Of a stretch of DNA of 49,936 nt, positions 38,600-46,242 are shown piece by piece (position 1 is the first letter of the stretch; every line of letters starts with the position of its first letter). The position numbers and the translations under genes were made by a program. The stretch is from Halobiforma nitratireducens JCM 10879 (GTDB lineage: Archaea > Halobacteriota > Halobacteria > Halobacteriales > Natrialbaceae): positions 7,338 to 57,273 of the forward strand of contig NZ_AOMA01000167.1 in NCBI RefSeq assembly GCF_000337895.1. The letters are read 5' to 3'. The notes under the pieces were generated by a model. That model searched no databases, was not told the DNA's origin, and saw only the letters and a program-made list of their open reading frames with translations.

Positions 38600-39919
38600 T
38601 TACGCCAGCGCGGCGATCGACAGTTCGTCGTTGTCGTCGTCGTTATCGCCGTCATCGTTGTCGTCGAAATCGTTCTCGTCGTCCTCGACATCGTCCTCCT
38701 CGTCCGCGACAGCTTCGAGGTCCTCCGTGTCCTCTAAGGTAACCGTATCGGCGTTCGCGTCGTCGATCGAGATTGCGGTGGCTGTGGCTTCTGAGACCGT
38801 CTCGTCTTCGGCGTCGGTTTCGTCATCGTCCTCGTCGTTCTCGTCGTTCTCGTCGTCGACGCCGTTGTCGTTCATCTCGTCGGCTTCGTCATCGTCGACA
38901 GCGTTCTCATCCTCTTCGTCGGCTTCGTCATCCTCGTCCGCTTCCTCGAGGGACTCGACGGTCATCGTGTCGATCGCGATCGACTCGACATCGAACTGTT
39001 CGATGGTGAGTTCGCCGATCTCCTGGGTTTCGACGTCGTCGTTCGCTTCGTCGTCTTCGTCAGTCTCGTCGTTCTCATCGTCGGCGACAGGTGGTTCGTC
39101 ATCGTCGTCTTCGGCAGCCTCGTCGTCGTTGTCGTCGTCGTTAAACAGCCCCTCGAAGAAGTCACCGATCTGATCGAGGATTCCGTCGTCGTCCTCGATC
39201 TCGAGGTCTGAGATCGTCATCTGCTCGACGTCCATCGTCTCGATGGTGAGGTCTTCGACGGTGAGTTCGTCAGCGTCCTCGTCGATCAGTTCCTGTCCGT
39301 CGCCCTCCATCTCGTCGTTTTCGTCGGCAGCGACGTCGTTGTCGTTGTCGTTGTCGTCCATCTCGTCGTCATCCATCTCATCGTCTTCAGCATCCGCCTC
39401 AGCATCGACCATCTCGTCGTCCTCGTCATCTACCTCGTCGTCATCCATCTCGTCGTCCTCGATCTCGAGGTCCTCGACCGAGACGTTCTCGAATTCGAGC
39501 TGTTCGATCTCGATATCCGAGAGCGTCACGTCCTCGACAGTATCGAGATCTTCGACATCGTTGTCGTCGTCAGCAGCCACGCCGTTTTCGTCCTCATCGT
39601 CTTCTATCTCGTCGTTCTCGTCGTTCTCGTCATCTACCTCATCGTTCTCGTTATTCTCGTCATCTTCCTCGTCGACCTCATCCTCGAGTTCCTCCGCATC
39701 GAGCTCGAGTTCGTCGGCGTTCAGCTCTTCGATGGTTGCGTTCTCGATCGTCACGTCATCGAGGTCAAGTGTCTCGACCTGTACGTTCTCGAGTGTTGCG
39801 CTCATGTCTCCGGCGTCGTCGGTCGCCGTGGTCGCAGTCGCGCTGGCGAGGGCGGGCCCCGACAGTGCGACCAGCAGTGCGACCAAAACGACACCGAGCG
39901 TCTGTGGTCGTGAAACCAT
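38600..39919 (-). CDS. Secreted hyperacidic pentapeptide-block protein, paralogue 1
   Basis: 439 residues. The Sec signal MVSRPQTLGVVLVALLVALS + GPALA is identical to that of the downstream-coordinate paralogue at 40433-41725. Five blocks of pentapeptides of pattern [VIL]-x-x-[LVMA]-x lie at about 48-75, 133-155, 221-245, 301-325 and 379-403 (for example VETLD-LDDVT-IENAT-IEELN). Poly Asp/Glu/Asn linkers separate them. A unique amphipathic GILDQIGDFFEGLFN lies at 246-260. The tail is LSIAALA. No transmembrane anchor. Pentapeptide proteins form right-handed beta-helices; short blocks on acidic tethers are unlike known examples. Function unknown. Confidence 0.85.
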   Translation of the reverse strand: MVSRPQTLGVVLVALLVALSGPALASATATTATDDAGDMSATLENVQVETLDLDDVTIENATIEELNADELELDAEELEDEVDEEDDENNENDEVDDENDENDEIEDDEDENGVAADDDNDVEDLDTVEDVTLSDIEIEQLEFENVSVEDLEIEDDEMDDDEVDDEDDEMVDAEADAEDDEMDDDEMDDNDNDNDVAADENDEMEGDGQELIDEDADELTVEDLTIETMDVEQMTISDLEIEDDDGILDQIGDFFEGLFNDDDNDDEAAEDDDDEPPVADDENDETDEDDEANDDVETQEIGELTIEQFDVESIAIDTMTVESLEEADEDDEADEEDENAVDDDEADEMNDNGVDDENDENDEDDDETDAEDETVSEATATAISIDDANADTVTLEDTEDLEAVADEEDDVEDDENDFDDNDDGDNDDDNDELSIAALA

Positions 39920-40432
39920 GCGCTCCGACCTACAGCCGTATTCCGGCTAAAACGAGCCGACTGTTACAGGATTATCTCGGTGCTGTCCGTCGTCCCCTCC
40001 GAGAAACGGCGAGTTGCAAACCTCGGGGCGGGTCCTAATCATTCGTTCATTCGTTCGGTCTCGCGGGCAGTTCGCGAGTCCGGGAAATACCCGAAGACCA
40101 CTCCAGACCGTCGTTTTGCTTGCGGTCGCTGTCGTCTTATCGCACGGGTCACGGAACGAGCCTTTACTTTATTCTCGGTTGCTCCGGTGTCCCCACCGAC
40201 GGCTGCTTGGGGAGCGACTCGGACCTCAGTTTCGGTATTACGACGTTCGATTGACCACGTTCCGCGGCGGTCCGGTCGGACAAAAGAAGTAGAAGCGAAT
40301 CGCTCGGTACGTCACAGTTCGTGAGTCGGCGGAGCCGGTCGGTCCGTCGGCGTCGGCACGCCGTGGAAAGCGGATACGTCCGCCCCCGGCTCCGAACCCG
40401 GCTCGACCGGACGCGGACGACGAACGGCTCGA
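39920..40432. other. Intergenic region between the two acidic paralogues, 513 bases
   Basis: Contains the conserved promoter block of paralogue 1 at its left edge (39948-39973). Further on are ATTCGTTCATTCGTTCGG (about 40040), a short direct repeat, and T-rich stretches such as CTTTACTTTATTC near 40165. No convincing gene. It may hold the end of the transcript of paralogue 2. Confidence 0.55.
39948..39973 (-). promoter_or_regulatory. Conserved promoter block of paralogue 1
   Basis: TAAAACGA ... GACTGTTACAGGATT (plus strand) is shared, with two mismatches, with 41754-41779. The CTGTTACAG palindrome is at 39961-39969 and the TATA-like CGTTTTA about 29 bases from the ATG at 39919. Confidence 0.6.
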
Positions 40433-41725
40433 TTAGCTCAGGACGGCGATCGACAGCGTGTCGTCGTCCTCGTCGTCGTCATCCTCAAGGTCGTCGTCAT
40501 CGTCCTCGAGGTCGTCCAGACCGTCGGCTTCACCGATAGTGAACGACTCGGCGGTCGCGTCGCTCACGTCGATGGACGTGGCGGAGGCCTCCGAGACGGT
40601 CTCTTCTTCGACGTCGTTCTCGTCATCGTGGTCGTTCTCGTCGTTCATCTCGTCGTCATCCATCACGCCGTCATCGTCCATCTCGTCGTCATCGTCGGCG
40701 AGGTCGTTGTCGTCCATCTCGTCGTCGTCATCGAGTTCGTCGTCCTCCTCGTCGACGGATTCGACGGTCATCGAGTCGACGGTTATCTCGTCGACATCGA
40801 ACTGCTCGATGGTGAGGTCCTCGATGTGGTGCTCTTCGACATCGTTGTCTTCGTCGTCAGCCATCTCGTCGTCATCGTCAGCGAGGTCGTCGTCTTCGTC
40901 GTCAGCCATCTCGTCGTCATCGTCAGCGAGGTCGTCGTCTTCGTCGTCAGCCATCTCGTCGTCATCGTCGGCGAGGTCGTCGTCTTCGTCATCGACCATC
41001 TCATCGTCTTCTTCATCGACCTCGTCGTCCTCGATAGTCAGCTCGTCGATCGTGAGCTGATCGACATCCATCGTCTCGATGGTGAGCTCTTCGACCGTGA
41101 CCTCGTCAGCGTCTTCGTCGATCAGGTCGTGCTCGTCGTTTTCGTCGACGCCGTTGTCGTCAGCAAGGGCGTCGTCTTCGTCATCTTCATCGGCCATCTC
41201 GTCGTCATCGTCAGCGAGATCGTCATCCTCCTCGTCTGCCTCATCGTCTTCCATCTCGTCGTCCTCGTGGAGTTCGAGGTCCTCGATCGTCACGTCCTCG
41301 AGTTCGAGGTGCTCGATTTCGACATCGGAGAGGGTGACGTCTTCGTCGTCGACGCCGTTCTCGTCGGCGTCATCATCGTCGAGGGCGTCGTTCTCGTCGT
41401 CGACGCCGTTATCGTTCATCTCGTCGTCTTCGTCGTCAGCCATCTCATCGTCATCGTCGGCGAGGTCGTCATCCTCCTCGTCGACGAGTTCCTGAAGTTC
41501 GTCTTCGTCGACGTCGAGGTCCTCGACGTTCAGCTCCTCGATCGTCGCGTCCTCGACGGTGACGTCATCTAGTTCGAGCGTCTCTACCTCTGTATCTTCG
41601 AGTGTCGCGCCCATGTCTCCCTCGGGGTCGTCCGTCGCGGCCGTTGCGCCTGCCAGGGCAGGTCCCGACAGTGCAACCAGCAGTGCTACCAGAACGACTC
41701 CGAGCGTTTGCGGTCGTGAAACCAT
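40433..41725 (-). CDS. Secreted hyperacidic pentapeptide-block protein, paralogue 2
   Basis: 430 residues, same plan as paralogue 1. Signal to GPALA (AxA-type cleavage), then pentapeptide blocks at about 47-74, 132-156, 211-235, 301-325 and 382-401, for example IEDLT-IEQFD-VDEIT-VDSMT-VESVD. The spacing between block starts is 85, 79, 90 and 81 residues. Linkers are nearly pure Asp/Glu with Met/Ala. A 45-bp tandem repeat encodes the linker near 247-291. The tail LSIAVLS resembles LSIAALA of its paralogue. Upstream of the gene is the conserved promoter block. Likely an extracellular cation-binding or matrix protein; that role is inference. Confidence 0.85.
   Translation of the reverse strand: MVSRPQTLGVVLVALLVALSGPALAGATAATDDPEGDMGATLEDTEVETLELDDVTVEDATIEELNVEDLDVDEDELQELVDEEDDDLADDDDEMADDEDDEMNDNGVDDENDALDDDDADENGVDDEDVTLSDVEIEHLELEDVTIEDLELHEDDEMEDDEADEEDDDLADDDDEMADEDDEDDALADDNGVDENDEHDLIDEDADEVTVEELTIETMDVDQLTIDELTIEDDEVDEEDDEMVDDEDDDLADDDDEMADDEDDDLADDDDEMADDEDDDLADDDDEMADDEDNDVEEHHIEDLTIEQFDVDEITVDSMTVESVDEEDDELDDDDEMDDNDLADDDDEMDDDGVMDDDEMNDENDHDDENDVEEETVSEASATSIDVSDATAESFTIGEADGLDDLEDDDDDLEDDDDEDDDTLSIAVLS
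40861..40995. repeat. 45-bp tandem repeat, three copies
   Basis: Units 40861-40905, 40906-40950 and 40951-40995, the first two identical and the third with a few differences near its end. On the coding strand each encodes 15 residues (DDEDDDLADDDDEMA). Partial further units flank them. Confidence 0.88.
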
Positions 41726-41753
41726 GCACGCCGATCTACCGCCAGTATCGGAG

Positions 41754-41779
41754 TAAAACGAAGCGACTGTTACAGGATT
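41754..41779 (-). promoter_or_regulatory. Conserved promoter block of paralogue 2
   Basis: Twin of 39948-39973; the CTGTTACAG palindrome is at 41767-41775. Both palindromes begin 42 bases from their ATG codons and both TATA-like elements begin 29 bases from them, which argues for shared control. Confidence 0.6.
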
Positions 41780-41976
41780 GTGTCCGAAACAATAGCAGGT
41801 AGAAAATCGCCCCCGCTCGGTAATCCCGCTTTCATCCTGTCGGCGACGATTACGGTCATCGGTCTCGAGATGTCCGAGTCGCTCAAGCGGAATTTCGCTT
41901 TCGCTTGCGGTCGCCGCTGCTGATGTACCTTACGGAGAACGGAACCCTTACCGCCGTGGTCGGTAATACTCGGTCG

Positions 41977-43458
41977 ATGCGCGAGTGCTTCGAACTCAGG
42001 GACGCCGACGCCGGGGGACGGATCGGCGAGCTCACCGTCCCACGAGCGGAAACGACGGTCGAGACGCCAGCGCTCCTTCCAGTCATCAATCCCAATCTAG
42101 ATACGATCAGTCCACGTCGACTCGCCGAGGAGTTCGGCGCAGAGATCCTCATCACCAACTCCTATATCATCCACGGGACCGAGGACGTCCGCGAGCAGGC
42201 ACTCGAGGAGGGGCTCCACGAGTTGCTCGATTTCCCGGGCGCGATCATGACCGACTCCGGATCGTTCCAGCTCTCGGAGTACGGCGACATCGACGTCACG
42301 ACCGAGGAGATCCTCGAGTTCCAGCACGAGATCGGGTCCGACATCGGCACACCGGTCGACATCCCCACCCCGCCGGATGTCTCCCGCGAGCGCGCGGAAG
42401 ACGAACTCGCGACCACCCAGGAACGGCTCGAGGTCGCCGAAGACGTCGACACCGGCGACATGCTCGTCTCCGCACCGGTCCAGGGCTCGACGTACCCCGA
42501 CCTGCGCGAGGAGGCAGGCAGCCACGCCGATGCGACCGATCTGGACGTGTTTCCCGTCGGCGCGGTCGTGCCGCTGATGAACGACTACCGATACGACGAC
42601 ATGGTCGACGCTGTCGCCGCCGCGAAACGCGGGCTGGGTGCGGACGCGCCGGTGCATCTCTTCGGCGCGGGCCACCCCATGATGTTCGCGCTCGGGGTCG
42701 CGATGGGCTGTGATCTGTTCGACTCCGCTGCGTACGCCCTGTACGCCCGTGACGATCGCTATCTCACCGTCCGCGGAACGCGCCAGCTCGCGGAGCTGGA
42801 CTACCTCCCCTGTTCCTGTCCCGTCTGTACCGAGCACTCGCCCGACGACCTCCGCGCGTTGCCCGACCGGGATCGCGAGGAGGAACTGGCCGCCCACAAC
42901 CTCCACGTCACGTTCGAGGAGATTCGCCGGATCAAGCAGGCGATCCGTGCCGGCAACCTCCTCGAGTTGGTCGAACAGCGCGCTCGGGCCCACCCGGCGA
43001 TGCTCGACGGGTACCGGGCACTGCTCGATCACGCCGCGCAACTCGAGCAGTCCGATCCCGTCTCGAAGGGATCGTTCTTCTATACGTCCCACGAGAGCGC
43101 GCGTCGACCCGAAGTTCGCCGCCACCACGAGCGCGTGACACGCCTCGAGACGCCCGACTCGCTGTTTCTCACGGAAGGCGAGCCGGCCCGCGGCGACGAG
43201 TACGACGAATCGTGGCGCGTCGAACCCCCGTTCGGCCCGTTCCCGCGAGCGCTCTCGAAGAGCTACCCGTTCACCGCCGAGCTACCCGAACGGACCGACC
43301 GTGCGGCGCTCGAGGCCGCTGTGGAAGGCGTCGTTCGCCTCGTCGAGGCCAACCCCGAGACCGAGGTGACGCTCGGCCACTGGGGCTGGCCCGACGGCGT
43401 GCTCGAGGCGGTTCCCGAGCGCGTCGAGGTGGTGGACCTGATGGGCGACGGCGACTGA
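41977..43458 (+). CDS. tgtA: tRNA-guanine(15) transglycosylase, archaeal type
   Basis: 493 residues from ATG 41977; a longer frame adds a non-conserved leader. The catalytic region [14 protein letters not shown] contains nucleophile Asp93. The zinc site is PCSCPVC with Cys279, Cys281, Cys284 and His287. The enzyme swaps guanine at tRNA position 15 for preQ0, the first tRNA step of archaeosine synthesis. A box CCCTTA about 30 bases upstream fits a leaderless start. arcS lies 3 kb downstream. Confidence 0.95.
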   Translation: MRECFELRDADAGGRIGELTVPRAETTVETPALLPVINPNLDTISPRRLAEEFGAEILITNSYIIHGTEDVREQALEEGLHELLDFPGAIMTDSGSFQLSEYGDIDVTTEEILEFQHEIGSDIGTPVDIPTPPDVSRERAEDELATTQERLEVAEDVDTGDMLVSAPVQGSTYPDLREEAGSHADATDLDVFPVGAVVPLMNDYRYDDMVDAVAAAKRGLGADAPVHLFGAGHPMMFALGVAMGCDLFDSAAYALYARDDRYLTVRGTRQLAELDYLPCSCPVCTEHSPDDLRALPDRDREEELAAHNLHVTFEEIRRIKQAIRAGNLLELVEQRARAHPAMLDGYRALLDHAAQLEQSDPVSKGSFFYTSHESARRPEVRRHHERVTRLETPDSLFLTEGEPARGDEYDESWRVEPPFGPFPRALSKSYPFTAELPERTDRAALEAAVEGVVRLVEANPETEVTLGHWGWPDGVLEAVPERVEVVDLMGDGD

Positions 43459-43525
43459 CCGCTCCCTACGCTCGGGAAGCCCGCCGAACCACAACAGCAA
43501 AGGACCGAACGCCCCGAATCGGGAT

Positions 43526-43891
43526 ATGCTCGGCGCAGCGTCGCTCGTGCTCGGTGTGTTCGTGATGGTGCTTTTCGGCGCGTGGATCGTCGGCCGTGTC
43601 CGTGGCTGGCTGTTTGGCTCGTCGGACCGCCGCGAGTCTTACGAGCGCCACCGTGAGGCCCAGAAGCGCGAGCCGCCGGTCGATCTCGGCGACGTCGAAC
43701 GGGTCGCCGTCGAGGAGTTCACCGAACACCACACCGGCGAACTGCAGGCAGTCACGAAGGTCGAAGGATTCGTCGTCTTCGTCGAGGACCTCCCCCGTGG
43801 CCTCGAGGTCGGCGACGTGATCGAGGTCGAAATTCTCTCGTTCAACCGCGGGCATACGTCGGCGACGGCACGGTATCGCGGGCGGGGGTAG
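43526..43891 (+). CDS. TRAM-domain membrane-anchored protein
   Basis: 121 residues. One N-terminal membrane segment (LGVFVMVLFGAWIVGRV) is followed by a basic linker and a TRAM domain from about 60 on (AVEEFTEHHTGELQAVTKVE ... GLEVGDVIEVEILSF, ending TSATARYRGRG). TRAM is a small beta-barrel that binds RNA. Between tgtA and arcS, an association with tRNA modification is plausible but not shown. Confidence 0.82.
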   Translation: MLGAASLVLGVFVMVLFGAWIVGRVRGWLFGSSDRRESYERHREAQKREPPVDLGDVERVAVEEFTEHHTGELQAVTKVEGFVVFVEDLPRGLEVGDVIEVEILSFNRGHTSATARYRGRG

Positions 43892-43901
43892 TCCTGTTCT
43901 T

Positions 43902-43964
43902 CGTTCTCCGTTTCCCGTTCTCCGTTTCCCGTTCTCTTCCCCCCCTCTTCCCCCCTCTTCCCCC
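43902..43964. repeat. Polypyrimidine tract with tandem repeats
   Basis: Two 14-bp CGTTCTCCGTTTCC units (43902-43915, 43916-43929) then an uninterrupted 33-base pyrimidine run (43932-43964) containing two 10-bp CCCCCTCTTC units (43941-43960). It lies 80-140 bases before the Gfo/Idh/MocA gene. Confidence 0.85.
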
Positions 43965-44041
43965 GTCCCTCGGCGGACGGCGGAGTTCGACCGCGACTCG
44001 GGATGCACACCTTCTTTGGACGAGCGTCCCTCCTCGCAGTC

Positions 44042-45046
44042 ATGTACCAGGTCGGAATCGTCGGCTGTGGCGTCATCGGGTCGCGTCTCGCGGAGGCGTT
44101 CGGCGAACACGAGCATACAGCGATCCGGGCGGTCTGTGATCGGGTTCCGGAGCGGGCCAGGTCGATGGCGGACACGTACGACGCCGAGTCGTTCACTGAG
44201 GTCGAGACGCTCGTCGACGTCGACGCGCTCGATGTCGTCTACGTCGGCGTCCCGCCGAAACACCACGCCGGGGTCGTCCGAGCCGCGCTCGAGGCCGGAA
44301 AGCACGTCATCTGCGAGAAGCCGATCGCGGAGAACGCGACGGTCGGTCGCGAACTGGCTGCCCTCGCTCGCGAGAGCGACCGGACGACCGCTATCAACTT
44401 CCCGTTCCGGTATACGCCGGGGTTCGTCGAGATGCGCGATCGGATCGCGGCCGGCGAGGTTGGGACACCGAAACGCGTCTCCCTCCGGTTTCGGTTCCCG
44501 CGGTGGCCCCGCGAGTGGCAGGACGTCGACTGGCTCGCCGGCCGCGAGCAGGGTGGCCCGCTTCGTGAAGTCGGTAGCCACTTCGTGTTCGGGATCAGGG
44601 AACTGTTCGGCTCCGTCGACGATGTCACTGCAGACGTTCGGTACACGGCCCCTGACCGGTACGAGGAGTCCGTCGTCGGGACGTTCCGGGCCGGCGGACC
44701 CGATGTCGGCGTCAGCGGTGCCGTCGACCTCGAGGAGCCCGTCCACGGGACGGTCGACCTCCTGTGTGACTGTGCCGGCAGCGAAGAGAACAGTATCACC
44801 GTCGAGGGGACGGACGGGTCGCTGTCGCTGCGGGAGTGGCGACGCCTCGTCGCCGACGACGTCGCGGGCGAATCGGACCGGACCGTGATCACGGAGGACC
44901 CGGGCGAAACGACCCTCGCTCTGATCGAGGAGTTCGTGACCGACCTCGAGGGCGGCGACGGCGACCTCGTCTCGTTCGAAGCAGCAGCGCACGTGCAGGC
45001 GGTTATCGACGACCTCCGCGGAGTAGCGGCAAGCGGTGTCCCGTAA
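44042..45046 (+). CDS. Gfo/Idh/MocA-family dehydrogenase
   Basis: 334 residues. The N-terminal dinucleotide motif is VGIVGCGVIGSRLAEAF, and ICEKPIAENATVGRELAAL contains the family E-K-P motif. GGPLREVGSHFVFGIREL and the C-terminal beta-sheet region fit the oxidoreductase C-terminal domain. Members act on sugars, inositol or biliverdin with NAD(P). ATG 44042 is preferred over an upstream Met in the polypyrimidine region. Substrate unknown. Convergent with the EamA transporter gene. Confidence 0.87.
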   Translation: MYQVGIVGCGVIGSRLAEAFGEHEHTAIRAVCDRVPERARSMADTYDAESFTEVETLVDVDALDVVYVGVPPKHHAGVVRAALEAGKHVICEKPIAENATVGRELAALARESDRTTAINFPFRYTPGFVEMRDRIAAGEVGTPKRVSLRFRFPRWPREWQDVDWLAGREQGGPLREVGSHFVFGIRELFGSVDDVTADVRYTAPDRYEESVVGTFRAGGPDVGVSGAVDLEEPVHGTVDLLCDCAGSEENSITVEGTDGSLSLREWRRLVADDVAGESDRTVITEDPGETTLALIEEFVTDLEGGDGDLVSFEAAAHVQAVIDDLRGVAASGVP

Positions 45047-45091
45047 CGGGATCGTCGACTCACTGGGCGTGTCGCTCCAGGCACTCCGTTC

Positions 45092-46150
45092 TCACCCCGA
45101 AATAGAGACGAACGTCGCCCCGATCACCACGAGGATCGCCGCAGCGACGACGCGCCAGCTCACCCGCTCGAGGTGGCTCGGCAGCAGTGCGATCGAGAGG
45201 ACGACGACCAGTAGCGGCGTCAACTGCAGGAACGGCATTACGACCACTACCGGCGCGACCTCGAGGGCCGCGAAGTACGAGAGGAAGCCGACGGTGGTTG
45301 CGACGCCGGCGCTGAGATACCACTTCAACTCCGGGCCGGAGCCTCGAACTCGCCGGACCGACTCCGAGACGCCGAGATAGCCGACGAAGCCGACGGTCGC
45401 GGTGCCGGCCATGACGACGATACCGGGGAGGACCGCGGTGCCGTCGGCCAGCCCGATCGAGATGAAGATCGGTTCGATGCCGATCGCGGCGGCGGCTACC
45501 AGCGGTAAGGCGAGGGTCGTCCCGAGGTCCCGGATCGACCGGTCGGCTCCGGTCGATTCGGCGGTGTCCCAGGAGGCGACGGCCAGCCCCGCGACGATCA
45601 GGACGATCCCGGCGGCGTGGATGACCGTCAGCCGCTCCTCGAGGAGGACGACGGCAAACACCGTTGCGAAGAGCACGTTCGAGGCGACGATCGGCGAGGT
45701 CAGGTTCGCGCCGATGGCCTCGATGCTGCGGAACATCGCCAGCCGGGCGACGAACATCCCGGCCACGCCAGCCGCGGCGAAGGAGACGAACGAGACGGGC
45801 GTGAACAGGTCGACGTACGGCGGCGAGTACGCCGCCAGCAGCGGCGGTACGAGTAGCCCGACGTTCACCAGCAAGACGACGAGTACCGCGTCGATCACGT
45901 CGCCGTCCTCGGTGCCCAGCCGGACGAAGAGAAACTGGCCGGCGAAGCCGACGGCAGCGATCGTCGCGAGGAGTATCCCCAGTGCCGGCTCGGAGAGTCC
46001 GCTCCCGACCTCGAGTCCGAGTATAGCTCCGAGTTCGAGGCCGAGTCCTGTATGCATGGACCCGACGGACGACGCGAGGGGAACCGACGACGGGAGCGAC
46101 GGGAGCGACGAGAGCGCCCCGGGAAAGCCGGGAAGACCGGGAACAGCCAT
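45092..46150 (-). CDS. EamA/DMT-family transporter
   Basis: About 352 residues, ten hydrophobic segments in two EamA halves (first around LGILLATIAAVGFAGQF to VLIVAGLAVAS; second around GTTLALPLVAAAA to AAILVVIGATFVSI). ATG 46150 is selected because a GTTATCG box lies about 27 bases upstream; ATG 46057 is an alternative that would drop a low-complexity LPSLPSS leader. DMT proteins export metabolites or amino acids. Substrate unknown. Divergent from arcS. Confidence 0.8.
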   Translation of the reverse strand: MAVPGLPGFPGALSSLPSLPSSVPLASSVGSMHTGLGLELGAILGLEVGSGLSEPALGILLATIAAVGFAGQFLFVRLGTEDGDVIDAVLVVLLVNVGLLVPPLLAAYSPPYVDLFTPVSFVSFAAAGVAGMFVARLAMFRSIEAIGANLTSPIVASNVLFATVFAVVLLEERLTVIHAAGIVLIVAGLAVASWDTAESTGADRSIRDLGTTLALPLVAAAAIGIEPIFISIGLADGTAVLPGIVVMAGTATVGFVGYLGVSESVRRVRGSGPELKWYLSAGVATTVGFLSYFAALEVAPVVVVMPFLQLTPLLVVVLSIALLPSHLERVSWRVVAAAILVVIGATFVSISG

Positions 46151-46242
46151 GTGGTCCGGTTTCGACCCGCAGACGATAACCACACCGGAACCGGCGACGC
46201 CCGACCGACAGCCTCTTTCGCTCCCCACCACCCATATCGGGT

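Noticed and set aside
39243-39950. Serine-rich open frames opposite the acidic genes
   Set aside because: GAC/GAG/GAT-rich coding DNA gives Ser/Val-rich antisense frames without stops; no promoter, start context or family resemblance.
40014-40292. Basic open frame in the gap between acidic paralogues
   Set aside because: Arg/Leu-rich composition atypical of halophile proteins and no ribosome binding site or conserved motif.
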